Assembly (NCBI RefSeq): GCF_002298975.1
Contig: NZ_DBMV01000026.1
Coordinates: 1 to 59,362, forward strand
From: Ralstonia sp. UBA689
GTDB taxonomy: Bacteria > Pseudomonadota > Gammaproteobacteria > Burkholderiales > Burkholderiaceae
Length of the DNA stretch: 59,362 bases
Direction: 5' to 3'
The first letter of the stretch is position 1, and every line of letters begins with the position of its first letter. Both the position numbers and the translations under genes were made by a program. Under the pieces are notes generated by a model. It worked only from the letters and a program-made list of their open reading frames with translations, searched no databases and was not told the origin of the DNA. This document shows, in pieces, positions 16,319 to 27,226 of the stretch.

Positions 16319-16336
16319 CGTCTCCGACGCTGGCGC

Positions 16337-16564
16337 TCAGCTCCCTACGGCTGAACGCCACGCCTCATACGCCGCCCGCGCCTTGTCGCCCAGTTGCTCA
16401 GGGGCAATGCGGGTGGCGCCTTGTACAATCATCAGCGCATACGGCTTGGCCAACGCCGACGCCTCGGCACACAGTCGCAATTCCTCACCCTCGGAGGGCG
16501 AAAGGGCCCGCCAGTAATTGATGGCGGCCTCCAGGTCGGTGATGGTGAGCAGGGCATCGGTCAT
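16337..16564 (-). CDS. DUF3717-family small protein
   Basis: This 75-residue protein has the Burkholderiales DUF3717 pattern (ITDLEAAINYWR, then LCAEASALAKPYALMI). Its function is unknown. It is largely helical, with no signal peptide. An upstream in-frame ATG would add 16 residues, but the family begins at MTDALLTI. It is convergent with phhB and 19 bases away. Confidence 0.75.
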   Translation of the reverse strand: MTDALLTITDLEAAINYWRALSPSEGEELRLCAEASALAKPYALMIVQGATRIAPEQLGDKARAAYEAWRSAVGS

Positions 16565-16650
16565 CCGCGCATTGTAGCGCTGCATCATCCGTACGGATTG
16601 CCCGTTTCCCATCCTCCCCCTACCTGATCCCGATTGAAGGGCCGCACGCC

Positions 16651-17364
16651 ATGCGCATCCTGCTGATTGAAGACGACCGCGCCATTGCCAGCGGCATCCA
16701 TGCCGGGCTCACGCACGCCGGGCACCGTGTGCATATCGTGCACGATGGCGTGTTTGCATCGGAACAGCTTGCCAAGCAGACGTTCGATCTGGTGATCCTG
16801 GACCTGGGTCTGCCGGGCATCGACGGCATGACGCTGCTCTCGCAGTTCCGCGCGCGTGACCGTGCCACGCCGGTGTTGATCCTGACCGCGCGCGATAGCC
16901 TGCTCGACAAGGTGAACGGCCTGAATGCCGGCGCGGATGATTACCTGCTCAAACCATTCGAAATGCTCGAACTGGTGGCCCGCGTGCAAGCGCTGCTGCG
17001 CAGGCGCGGTGCGCCGGACGAACCCGTTGCACGCCCCGATATCCTGGTCGGCCGGCTGCGCATGAGCGGGGTCGAGCGGCGTATCTTCGTCGATGCGGCG
17101 CCACTAGAGTTATCGCCGCGCGAATTTGCCGTGCTGGAGCTGCTGATGCTGCGTCAAGGCCGCGTGGTGAGCAAGGTGCAATTGCAGGAGCACCTTGCCA
17201 GCTTCGGCCACGCCATCGGCGAGGCCAGCCACGACGTGGTGGGCGACACGGCCATTGAAGTCTACGTACACCGCGTGCGCCGCAAGATCGAGCACTCCGA
17301 GGCGGAAATCGTCACAGTGCGCGGCTTCGGTTATCTGCTGCAGGCGCGCGGCGCCACGGCGTAA
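16651..17364 (+). CDS. OmpR/PhoB-family response regulator (QseB/TctD-like)
   Basis: This 237-residue protein has a receiver domain with the acidic pair EDD (residues 7-9), phospho-acceptor Asp in LVILDLGLPG (about 51), Thr in ILTARD and Lys in LLKPFE. It is followed by a winged-helix DNA-binding domain (ELSPREFAVLELL, then VYVHRVRRKIE). The sensor kinase starts 10 bases downstream. The signal is unknown, although QseB/PmrA-type systems often respond to cations or envelope stress. Confidence 0.93.
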   Translation: MRILLIEDDRAIASGIHAGLTHAGHRVHIVHDGVFASEQLAKQTFDLVILDLGLPGIDGMTLLSQFRARDRATPVLILTARDSLLDKVNGLNAGADDYLLKPFEMLELVARVQALLRRRGAPDEPVARPDILVGRLRMSGVERRIFVDAAPLELSPREFAVLELLMLRQGRVVSKVQLQEHLASFGHAIGEASHDVVGDTAIEVYVHRVRRKIEHSEAEIVTVRGFGYLLQARGATA

Positions 17365-17374
17365 CCCACCCGAC

Positions 17375-19045
17375 ATGTTCAAGCGCCACCGCCCCGCTGC
17401 CTCGGGTGCGCCAGCGGCGGAAGCGTCCGCCAACGGTGCCGTCAGCCTGCGCCTGCACCTGCTGCGCGCGCTGGCCACGCCGCTGTTCGGGCTGGTAGTG
17501 GGCACCGGTGCACTGTCGTACTGGCTGGCGTCGCACTACACCACGCAGGTGTTCGACCGTGCGCTGGTGGGTGTGGCCAATACGCTGGCCGAGCAGATGC
17601 GACTGGCCGGTCCGCACGTCAGTGCTGCCAAGCTGTATGACATTACGCTGTCCGCGCAGACACTCGTGCAGCACAGCGGCGAAGACCGGATCTACTGGCG
17701 CATCGCCGGCTCCAACGGTACGCTGGCGGGCCGCGACACGTTGCTCGGCTACGGCTCAGGCCAGGTGCGCATCGGCGAGGCACGCGTGTTCTATAGCTGG
17801 GTCGACGGCAAGCAGGTGCGCGCGGTGCACCTGCTGGTGCCGGGCGTGAGCGCAGATGTGCCCAAGCCGCGCTCGCCGCGCCAGCCTCTTCCCCCCGAAC
17901 CTGAAGACGACGTCACACGCCCGGCGCTGGCTCCGACCCAGGCGCAGACCGCCGCTGCCGCCAATCCCCTCACCCCGCCCGATGCGGTACAACCCGAAGA
18001 GGGCATCGTCGTGGAGGTGGCCGAACTGCTCGACCACCGCGATGCAGCGGCCAAGGAAGTCTTGCTCTCCGTATCGATTCCACTGATCGTGCTGCTGGCC
18101 ATCGGCGGGTTGATTCTGTCGCTGGTGCTCAAGGAAGAACTGCAACCGCTGCAGACACTGGCCGACACGCTCAACAAGCAGAGTGCACAGTCCGTGACGC
18201 CCTTGCCCGCCGAATCCGCACAACGCGTGCCTGCCGAGCTGCAGCCGCTCATCAACGCGATGAATGCGTTGCTCGCCCGCTTGCGCGATGCGCTCGAAGC
18301 CCAGCGCACCTTTATCGCCGATGCCGCGCACCAGTTGCGCACCCCGTTGACCGCACTGAAGCTGCACGCCGATCGCGCAGTGGAGGCAACAACATTGGAA
18401 GACGCCCGCCCTGCCTTGCTGGAACTGCAGGCGGGCGCCAACCGGGCGATCCGCCTGTCCAACCAGTTGCTGACGCTGGCCCGTGCCGAACCGGGCATGA
18501 CGCTCGATCAACTGGGGCCACCTATGCGGGTCGATCTCATATCGCTTGCCTTAGATACTGGCGCGGAGTGGGTGCCACGCGCTCTGGCACATGGCCTGGA
18601 TATCGGCTTCGAGGCCTGGCCGCAGGAGGCGACCTCGCCAGGCTCATTGCAGGCGCCGGTGCTGGCCAACGCCGTGCTGCTGCGCGAAGCCATCAACAAC
18701 CTGCTCGATAACGCCATCAAATACGTGCCCTCAGGCGGGCGCGTCACGTTGCGCGCCGGTATGGAGGCCGATGCAGCCTCGCGCTGGTGGGGCGTGGTGA
18801 GTGTGGAGGACAATGGCCCCGGCATTCCGCCTGAGCGCCGCAGCGAAGTCTTCCAGCGCTTCTTCCGCGGCGATGCGGACCACCGGCCCGGTCAACCGCA
18901 GGGCAGTGGCTTGGGTCTGGCCATCGTGCACGACATCGTGCGCCTGCACGGTGGCACCGTCGCCATCGACGATGCTGTCGCGCGCGACGGCAGTCGCGTG
19001 ATGCGCTTCGTGTTGCGGCTGCCGCTGACGGACAGCCTCGCCTGA
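17375..19045 (+). CDS. sensor histidine kinase with 2CSK_N-type periplasmic domain
   Basis: This is a 556-residue inner-membrane kinase. Transmembrane segments lie near residues 29-51 and 230-252 and bracket a periplasmic domain that ends in a Pro/Ala-rich acidic linker (about 163-209). Then come a HAMP-like region, the H box FIADAAHQLRTPLTAL (H319), the N box NNLLDNAIKY, DNGPGIP and GSGLGLAIV. All ATP-lid motifs are intact. It pairs with the upstream response regulator. The Pro-rich linker in the sensor loop is unusual and may be flexible. Confidence 0.92.
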   Translation: MFKRHRPAASGAPAAEASANGAVSLRLHLLRALATPLFGLVVGTGALSYWLASHYTTQVFDRALVGVANTLAEQMRLAGPHVSAAKLYDITLSAQTLVQHSGEDRIYWRIAGSNGTLAGRDTLLGYGSGQVRIGEARVFYSWVDGKQVRAVHLLVPGVSADVPKPRSPRQPLPPEPEDDVTRPALAPTQAQTAAAANPLTPPDAVQPEEGIVVEVAELLDHRDAAAKEVLLSVSIPLIVLLAIGGLILSLVLKEELQPLQTLADTLNKQSAQSVTPLPAESAQRVPAELQPLINAMNALLARLRDALEAQRTFIADAAHQLRTPLTALKLHADRAVEATTLEDARPALLELQAGANRAIRLSNQLLTLARAEPGMTLDQLGPPMRVDLISLALDTGAEWVPRALAHGLDIGFEAWPQEATSPGSLQAPVLANAVLLREAINNLLDNAIKYVPSGGRVTLRAGMEADAASRWWGVVSVEDNGPGIPPERRSEVFQRFFRGDADHRPGQPQGSGLGLAIVHDIVRLHGGTVAIDDAVARDGSRVMRFVLRLPLTDSLA

Positions 19046-19052
19046 GACGGCG

Positions 19053-19592
19053 TCACTTCTTCTTTTGCTTCTCGGGCGGTGCCAACATCGTGCCACGACA
19101 TTTCTTCGCGCCGCAACGGCATGCGAACTGTTCCTTGAGCGCCTTAGTCTGCTTGCCTTCGATCACCAAGCCGTAGTCGTAGAACAACTCTTCGCCGGGT
19201 TCAATGTCGCGCAGCGCGTGGATGAACACACGGCCGTCTTGCTCGCGCGCCTCGCAGTTCGGCTTGCAGGCGTGGTTGATCCAGCGCGCGCGATTGCCGC
19301 CGTACTTGGCGTCGATCACGCTGCCGTCTTCCAGGCTGAAGTAGAACGTGTGGTTAGGGTCAGTCGGGTCATGCGGATGGCGGCGCAGCGCCTCCTTCCA
19401 CGAGATGTGCTCCCCCTTGTACTCGATGATCTTCTTGCCCTTGGCAATCGGCGCGACGGCATACACGCCGCGTCCGTGCACGCCCGACTCCCGCACCTCG
19501 ATGCGATCGCGGCGGCGCAATTTGGCCAGCGCCTCCGGTGCGGGCGACAGGTCGGCCAGAACGGGTTTGGCGTCAGGATACAGGCGTGTCAT
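19053..19592 (-). CDS. SET-domain protein-lysine methyltransferase
   Basis: This 179-residue compact bacterial SET protein has GVHGRGVYA near the N-terminus, NRARWINHACKPNCEA (the SAM-binding NHxCxPN core), EELFYDYG with the catalytic Tyr, and a post-SET CRCGAKKCRG cluster that fits with the core Cys to bind zinc. It should methylate lysines of a cytosolic protein. It ends in a lysine run. It faces the HU gene across 625 bases; HU is Lys-rich and histone-like, so it is an attractive but unproven substrate. It ends 7 bases from the kinase gene, convergent. Confidence 0.88.
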   Translation of the reverse strand: MTRLYPDAKPVLADLSPAPEALAKLRRRDRIEVRESGVHGRGVYAVAPIAKGKKIIEYKGEHISWKEALRRHPHDPTDPNHTFYFSLEDGSVIDAKYGGNRARWINHACKPNCEAREQDGRVFIHALRDIEPGEELFYDYGLVIEGKQTKALKEQFACRCGAKKCRGTMLAPPEKQKKK

Positions 19593-20217
19593 GGGCGTCG
19601 GAAGTCAAACAGGGAACGTCGATCAGCGAAGCCGTGAGCCTACACCAAAAGCATGGCACCTCAACACGTGCCGCACCGCCTTGCCATCGGGCGAATGTGG
19701 ATAACCTAGCCTGCCGCTGTGGATAACTACCAGCAAAGCCTGTTGGCTCTCTGTGGCTCCCCTGTCGATGGCGTGGGCACAAGTGACACCCCTGCCAACG
19801 GACAGAGCGGCAAAACCAGCAAGTCATCCACGTCGGGGCACACGCTGTACAAGCAGTTTTGCTTGCAACAAGTGCTTGAACAAAAAGCGCTTTTTCCAGT
19901 TATCCACAGAAAAGGAAGGGCATTATTTACTACTACTATCTGTATACATAAAGAAAAAGGTAAACCCATCGTTCGACTGCGTCGATCCTATCGACAACGC
20001 ATCAACCAAGGCCGAACCAAAACAGCCGGAATGGATTCCGATGTGATTGGATCGCCTCGCAAAGCAAGCGCCATGCGGGTTTGCGGAACCTGCATGCCAT
20101 GTGCGGTTACAAAGCTCACATGCCAGCGTCAAGCGCATGCCGGTATCATGTCGCCCGTGGAGCCATCCCCCGGAGGCTCTGATGTGTGTTTTATCTACTC
20201 TTGAAGGGAGTCAAGCA
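19593..20217. other. 625-bp SET/HU intergenic region with three DnaA boxes
   Basis: Three perfect 9-base DnaA boxes (TTATCCACA or its complement) lie at 19696-19704, 19718-19726 and 19900-19908. Also present are a 14-base palindrome AAAAAGCGCTTTTT (19882-19895) just before the third box, an AAGCA/TGCTT repeat near 19850, and an AT-rich tract at 19918-19970. No convincing gene is seen. It may hold promoters for both flanking genes and a DnaA-binding locus. Confidence 0.7.
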
Positions 20218-20496
20218 ATGACGAAAACTGAACTGATCGACGCCATCGCCAGCGGCGTAGACGGTCTGACCAAGGCCAAGGCCGAGCAGGCACTGAACGT
20301 GACGCTGCAAGCCATCATGGAATCCGTTGGCAAGGGCGATGCGGTCAGCCTGATCGGCTTTGGTACCTTCAGCCAAGGTGAACGCGCCGAGCGCATGGCC
20401 CGTAACCCGCGCACCGGCGAAGAGATCAAGGTCGAAGCTGCCAAGACGGTCAAGTTCAAGGCCGGCCAAAAGTTCAAGGACGCCGTCAACGCCTAA
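20218..20496 (+). CDS. hupB: DNA-binding protein HU
   Basis: This 92-residue histone-like protein bends DNA and organises the nucleoid. The family signature GFGTFSQGERAERMARNP, with the beta-arm Pro, is present, and the protein has many lysines. GAAGGGAG lies before the start. The upstream region with DnaA boxes may link its expression to replication. Downstream, GTGGCATGCCAC (20545-20556) is a perfect palindrome without a T-run, so terminator function is doubtful. Confidence 0.95.
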   Translation: MTKTELIDAIASGVDGLTKAKAEQALNVTLQAIMESVGKGDAVSLIGFGTFSQGERAERMARNPRTGEEIKVEAAKTVKFKAGQKFKDAVNA

Positions 20497-20637
20497 GGTG
20501 ATGGCGACCTTGGCGTGACCAGTGCGTCTGGGCGCGCCGACGACGTGGCATGCCACATGCATGCGTGACCAGCCCGCAGCGCTGGCGTACCACGTCGGAA
20601 GGCCTGTCTCCTCGTCAGGCCATCCCCTCCCCCAACC

Positions 20638-21576
20638 ATGTCCCGCCCCCTCCAGCGCGTTCTGCGCATTGCCCTTCCGATCGTTCTGACTGCACCGGTG
20701 TTCTGGTTTGCCGGCTGTACGACGCCGCCCGCGCGTCCGCAAGCCGAACCGCTGCCCGACAACGAAGTCGTGCAGACCCGCCCCGGCGCAACGCCGCGCG
20801 AAAAGATGATCGAGATTGCCCTGACAGAATGGGATCGCTGGGGGCGTCAGGTGGTGCGCGTGGGTCGCGACGACACGTATTGCGTGGCCGGTGGAGGCTT
20901 TCCTGATCAGCCCCAGGGCCGCTGGCTGACCGCCGATGAACCGGCACCCGCCCCGTCCGATGAAGAAGCCGGCGCCGACACGCCGCTGCCCAACCCAGCC
21001 ATCACTGCGTCAACACCTGCCCCTGCGCCGTGCCTGCGCTACCCGGACGGCACCGGCGGCGAGGCCACTGCACGCGGCTGCATGCTGGCCAAGCGCTATT
21101 GGGGCATCGTCGGCAAGACACCGAATTGCCAGCAACTGACCACCGGGGCCTGGGCATGGTCAGCCGTGTTCATCTCGTGGATCATGCGCAAGGCGGGTCT
21201 GCACAACGATCAGTTCCTTACCGGCGCTACGCATGCCGAATACGTGACCGACGTGCGTGATCACCTGCTTCGCCATCCCGCCTTCGTGCTTGAGCGTGCG
21301 CCGGCCGTGCCGCGCCCCGGCGACCTGATCTGTACCGCACGCGGCGCCGATCGCTTCATGTCCGACCCGGCCGAGATCCATGCGGGCATGACGCCCATGC
21401 ACTGCGACCTCGTCGTCGAGCTTGACCCGATCCGCCATGAGGTCAAGGCAATTGGCGGCAATGTGCAGCAGTCTGCCTCGATGAGCATCATCGAGCTGAA
21501 CGACGCGAACCAGGTGGAGCCGTACACGAACTCGGTCATGCAATGGCTGGTCGTCTTGCGCAACCAATTGCCCTGA
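20638..21576 (+). CDS. DUF2272-family lipoprotein
   Basis: This 312-residue protein has a lipobox-like WFAGC about 25 residues in, then a Pro-rich linker. The DUF2272 region contains TTGAWAWSAVFISWIMRKAG and later GDLICTARG and MHCDLVVE. The spaced Cys/His pattern resembles the NlpC/P60-CHAP papain-like fold, so a peptidoglycan or amide hydrolase role is possible but unproven. An internal low-complexity insert (about residues 100-130) is Pro/Ala/Glu-rich. No clear ribosome site precedes the ATG. Confidence 0.75.
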   Translation: MSRPLQRVLRIALPIVLTAPVFWFAGCTTPPARPQAEPLPDNEVVQTRPGATPREKMIEIALTEWDRWGRQVVRVGRDDTYCVAGGGFPDQPQGRWLTADEPAPAPSDEEAGADTPLPNPAITASTPAPAPCLRYPDGTGGEATARGCMLAKRYWGIVGKTPNCQQLTTGAWAWSAVFISWIMRKAGLHNDQFLTGATHAEYVTDVRDHLLRHPAFVLERAPAVPRPGDLICTARGADRFMSDPAEIHAGMTPMHCDLVVELDPIRHEVKAIGGNVQQSASMSIIELNDANQVEPYTNSVMQWLVVLRNQLP

Positions 21577-21678
21577 CAGCGCAGACGCTACGCAGTTTGA
21601 CGTCCGGCGCGATTTAATTAACATGTGAATCACTAACGCGTTGGCAACCCGATCGGCGCTGCGACCAGGAGACAGGTC

Positions 21679-21780
21679 ATGACGATGCTTTCGCTCTCTC
21701 CCGATGCTGGCGCGGACGAAGATGTAATCGCCGCCTTGCCCCGTGCTGTCGGCCGCATCGACCTTTCCTACCGTTCCTGA
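21679..21780 (+). CDS. possible 33-residue short ORF before the ketopantoate reductase gene
   Basis: An ATG at 21679 with GGAGACAGG upstream opens 33 codons ending 15 bases before the next gene. The product is acidic in the middle (DAGADEDV) and has no known family. It could be a leader peptide or a small protein. Support is only the ribosome site and spacing. Confidence 0.35.
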   Translation: MTMLSLSPDAGADEDVIAALPRAVGRIDLSYRS

Positions 21781-21795
21781 TTCGAGTCTGACCTG

Positions 21796-22773
21796 ATGAC
21801 ACGCATCTGCATCGTGGGCGCCGGCGCTGTCGGCGGCTATCTTGGCGCGAAGCTCGCACTGGCCGATCTACCCATCAACGTATTGGCTCGTGGTGCCACG
21901 CTTGAAGCACTGCAAACAAGCGGATTGCGCCTGACCGAGAACGACACCACACACACAGTGCCTGTGCATGCGGGCAATGACGCGCACGCACTTGGCGCGC
22001 AGGACGTGGTGATCGTTGCCGTCAAGGCACCAGCCATGGAAGCCGTCGCCCAAAGCATTGTCCCGCTCATCGGCCCGAACACCTCTGTGGTGGTGGCAAT
22101 GAACGGTGTGCCATGGTGGTTTTTTGACCGACCAGGCCCGCTGCAAAATCACCGCCTGCAGTCGGTCGATCCGCACGGCCAGATTGCCAACGCAATTCCA
22201 ACCAAGAATGTGCTCGGCTGTGTGGTGCATCTGACGTGTGCAACGTCTGCACCGGGGCACGTGCGTCACGGCTTCGGCAAACGGCTCATCCTCGGTGAAC
22301 CGGCCGGTGGATCGTCATCGCGACTGGAAGCAATCAGCGCGTTATTCGAACGCGCCGGCCTGCAGATTGAACGCAGCGATGCTATCCAGCGTGACATCTG
22401 GTTCAAACTGTGGGGCAACATGACGATGAACCCAGTGTCGGTGCTCACGGGCGCGACGTGTGATCGGATTCTCGATGATCCGCTGGTCTCGGCTTTCTGC
22501 CTGGCGGTGATGGAAGAAGCGAAGATGATCGGCGCACGCATCGGCTGCCCGATCGAACAGAGCGGCGAAGAGCGCAGTGCCGTCACGCGTCAGCTTGGCG
22601 CGTTCAAGACGTCAATGTTGCAGGATGCGGAGGCCGGGCGCGGGCCGTTAGAGATCGACGCACTGGTGGCGTCGGTGCGAGAGATCGGCCAGCATGTGGG
22701 CGTGCCGACGCCGCAGATTGATGCGCTGCTGGGTCTGGTGCGCCTGCATGCCCGGACCCGCGGGCTTTACTGA
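21796..22773 (+). CDS. ketopantoate reductase family (ApbA/PanE) oxidoreductase
   Basis: This 325-residue protein has an N-terminal Rossmann fold with IVGAGAVGGYLGAKL, then VKAPAMEAVAQ, and a C-terminal helical domain with DIWFKLWGNMTMNPVSVLTG, which includes the family Lys and Asn-type catalytic positions. Members reduce 2-dehydropantoate with NADPH, but genomes often carry several paralogues with other 2-keto-acid substrates, so panE is not assigned. It is a single gene, convergent with the adhesin gene. Confidence 0.85.
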   Translation: MTRICIVGAGAVGGYLGAKLALADLPINVLARGATLEALQTSGLRLTENDTTHTVPVHAGNDAHALGAQDVVIVAVKAPAMEAVAQSIVPLIGPNTSVVVAMNGVPWWFFDRPGPLQNHRLQSVDPHGQIANAIPTKNVLGCVVHLTCATSAPGHVRHGFGKRLILGEPAGGSSSRLEAISALFERAGLQIERSDAIQRDIWFKLWGNMTMNPVSVLTGATCDRILDDPLVSAFCLAVMEEAKMIGARIGCPIEQSGEERSAVTRQLGAFKTSMLQDAEAGRGPLEIDALVASVREIGQHVGVPTPQIDALLGLVRLHARTRGLY

Positions 22774-22788
22774 AACAACAAGGCGGAA

Positions 22789-23802
22789 CTACCGATACGT
22801 GAGCGTAAAGGTAGCGCTGCCGTTGGCGAAGCCGGGCGTGACGCTGCCAGCGGTTTGCACGTAGCGGGCCTTCAAAGGAATCGAATATTCCCCATCGGCA
22901 TCGGCTACGCCCCCGTTGAAGCGCTCACCGATTTTGACCGGCTTGTCGTCGTAGAGGAGCTGGATGGCCACACCAGCGGCAGTGGCTGGGCCTTGGTCCA
23001 ATTTCAGCATGCCCTGGTTGGCGTCATGTGCGGTGCCATCCAGCCGCACGTTGATGCTCGTACCTTTTGCGCAGTTCAGCGGAATCTTGAAAGCCTGTGT
23101 CCGGGAAGCAGTCGAGGTGCCTGGCCCTTGGAATGCAGCAGTGGACACGTCGCCCATCTTCACGTTAATTGCGGCGCTGCCAAGCGTGCAAGACACCGAG
23201 CTGACGTCAACAGAAGCGATGGTGATCCCGGCATCCGAGCGAAAACCTGTAGGACCTGTGCCCCTATACGTGTAGCCGCCCACCTTCCTCTCTATAATCG
23301 TGCCCGTACCGGTGGTCGCGGCCGTCTTGTAAAAGCGGACGAAGGCTTTGGCCACTATTGGCCCAAGAAACGAGCCCTCTAACGAGAAGGGCCTTTCGCA
23401 GAGAACGGGTTCATCGTCTCTGTAGCGCACCCACAAAATCTCATCGATACACCGATTGTTCGCATTCGAGCCTCTCGGCGTCGCGCCGACTGCAACGCCG
23501 ATCCCCTCGATGTTGGTGGAGAACACGCTCACGCGATTGAACTCGCCCACGTAGCCGTTGGAGCGGAGAGCCCAGAGTCCCACCGACTCGGAGAAAATCC
23601 AGGGTTCATGCCAGCAATTGAAGATCGTCGTGGTGTCCGATGCGACCTCAGCAATGACTGCACCCACAGGTAAATCGCGCGGGACCACTATTGGTCCGGG
23701 TCGAACCAGTGTGTGATAGGTCTTAGTTTCGCACATGGCAAATGCACTCTTTGCCGCAATCAACATCAGGCCTGCTACTAGGCTTGCGCACCACACGCGC
23801 AT
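22789..23802 (-). CDS. orphan two-domain fimbrial (FimH-like) adhesin
   Basis: This 337-residue secreted protein has a signal peptide ending SAFA, an N-terminal lectin-like half with several cysteines, and a C-terminal pilin domain starting near SVDVSSVSCTL and ending in the FTLTYR beta-zipper strand, as in chaperone/usher tip adhesins. GGAG lies before the 23802 start. No usher, chaperone or major pilin gene is nearby, so it must be served by a system elsewhere. Codon use and the AT-rich upstream stretch differ from neighbours, suggesting transfer. Confidence 0.78.
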   Translation of the reverse strand: MRVWCASLVAGLMLIAAKSAFAMCETKTYHTLVRPGPIVVPRDLPVGAVIAEVASDTTTIFNCWHEPWIFSESVGLWALRSNGYVGEFNRVSVFSTNIEGIGVAVGATPRGSNANNRCIDEILWVRYRDDEPVLCERPFSLEGSFLGPIVAKAFVRFYKTAATTGTGTIIERKVGGYTYRGTGPTGFRSDAGITIASVDVSSVSCTLGSAAINVKMGDVSTAAFQGPGTSTASRTQAFKIPLNCAKGTSINVRLDGTAHDANQGMLKLDQGPATAAGVAIQLLYDDKPVKIGERFNGGVADADGEYSIPLKARYVQTAGSVTPGFANGSATFTLTYR

Positions 23803-24014
23803 GTTTTTGCTCCGCTCGTTATCGTCGGGCAAATAAAAACACGTGCGGCAAAGCGTGTGGCTAGGAATGGTCTGATTCTGCAAAGTCGGACGATGCACAT
23901 GGTGCCTAGTTATTACCGCAGGGCCGTGTGAAAAAGGACGAACACGATCCATCGCCATGCCGGCGAGGATCGTGTTGAGCAGCAAACGCAGGAAGGAGAA
24001 AAGCGCGGCGAAAC

Positions 24015-24827
24015 TTACGGCGCGAGCGCAGGATGCTTCAGCGCATGCGCGGTTTCGATCCACTGTTGGTGATACGCCGCGTCGTTGCGCTTGAGCCCGA
24101 GTTCACCGTTCTGATACGCCATCGCCAGGGCCTGTACCGCTTCGGGCAGTTCGTGCTCGGCTGCGTCTTGATATAGCGCCAGCGCGCGCGCCTCATCGCG
24201 GGGCACGCCGTCACCCTCGCGGTACGCATTGGCAAGCATGAACATCGCAGACGGAATACCGTGGCCCGCAGCATGATCGAACCAGTGCGCGGCCTGTGTC
24301 GCATCGGCAGCGGTGCCGTAACCGCTGCGGTACATGAGGCCGAGGTAATACGCAGCAGCGGCATCGCCCTTATCGGCCGATTGACGCAGTAGTCGCAGCG
24401 CGCGCGGGTAATCGCGCGCCACTCCGCCAGTGCCCAGCAGCAACGCCTTGCCGAGCGAAAGTTCTGCTCGCGCGTCGCTCGGTGCCGCCGTTTCCAGCCA
24501 GCGCATCCCTTCGTTACGCAACGTGCCGTCGTGCGCGCCGAGCAGCGCTTCGCCCAGTGCGGATTGCGCAGGAACGGAACCGCTGCGCGCCAATTGGCGC
24601 AGTTGCCGCAGCGCTTCGGGCTCCATTGCCTGGACCACCATCGCACGCCACGCTTCCAACTGCGTGGCGTCGACGCTCGGCGCCTGCCGCGCATGCGAAA
24701 GCCACCCGCCCACGGCAACGACGACGGCCAGGGCAGCGGCAACCGTCAGCATCGGTACGGACTGGCGCGGCGATTCAGCGGCCGGGGCATCGCCCCCCGT
24801 AGCCCATGCAGAACGAAGAGATGGCAT
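24015..24827 (-). CDS. membrane-anchored Sel1-repeat protein
   Basis: This 270-residue protein has one N-terminal membrane anchor (about residues 27-45) and then at least four Sel1/TPR-like repeats. Examples are ALGEALLGAHDG, LSLGKALLLGTGG, YYLGLMYRSGYG and FMLANAYREGDG, spaced about 36 residues. Such repeats mediate protein contacts; the partner is unknown. It starts 13 bases after the cpdB stop with AGGAG, so both are translated from one transcript. Confidence 0.82.
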   Translation of the reverse strand: MPSLRSAWATGGDAPAAESPRQSVPMLTVAAALAVVVAVGGWLSHARQAPSVDATQLEAWRAMVVQAMEPEALRQLRQLARSGSVPAQSALGEALLGAHDGTLRNEGMRWLETAAPSDARAELSLGKALLLGTGGVARDYPRALRLLRQSADKGDAAAAYYLGLMYRSGYGTAADATQAAHWFDHAAGHGIPSAMFMLANAYREGDGVPRDEARALALYQDAAEHELPEAVQALAMAYQNGELGLKRNDAAYHQQWIETAHALKHPALAP

Positions 24828-24840
24828 GGTCGGCTCCTGC

Positions 24841-26904
<2,064 letters not shown>

Positions 26905-27226
26905 GAACTTCTCCCTGAAGGTTCTTTTTTGGTATGCGGACTGCAGGACTACGAGACAGCGGGACTGCGAACTACGTGACGCGTGCGAGATCGTTTGCGC
27001 AACGCGAAAGGACTGCTGACTGAGCCGGGGGAACTCAGAGCCAGCGAGTATCGGAAGGGAGCATGACGAAGCCGTGACTGACCGATGACAATTCCGCGTG
27101 AACCTTACGGTTGAAGACGCGCGCCGGCTGCAGGTCTCCACCGAATGGGGGATCGTTGGGGCGAAAAAATCCGGGACGTTTCGTCAACAACGTTAGAATG
27201 AGCCCATTTTTCCGCGTAGCCGTTCT
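26905..27226. other. 322-bp gap between cpdB and minC
   Basis: The cpdB and minC genes diverge from this region, so it should hold both promoters. No hairpin, repeat or short gene stands out. Confidence 0.5.

Noticed and set aside
19719..20204. 161-codon rightward frame in the SET/HU gap
   Set aside because: It covers the DnaA boxes and AT-rich tract, has no ribosome site and no protein-like pattern.
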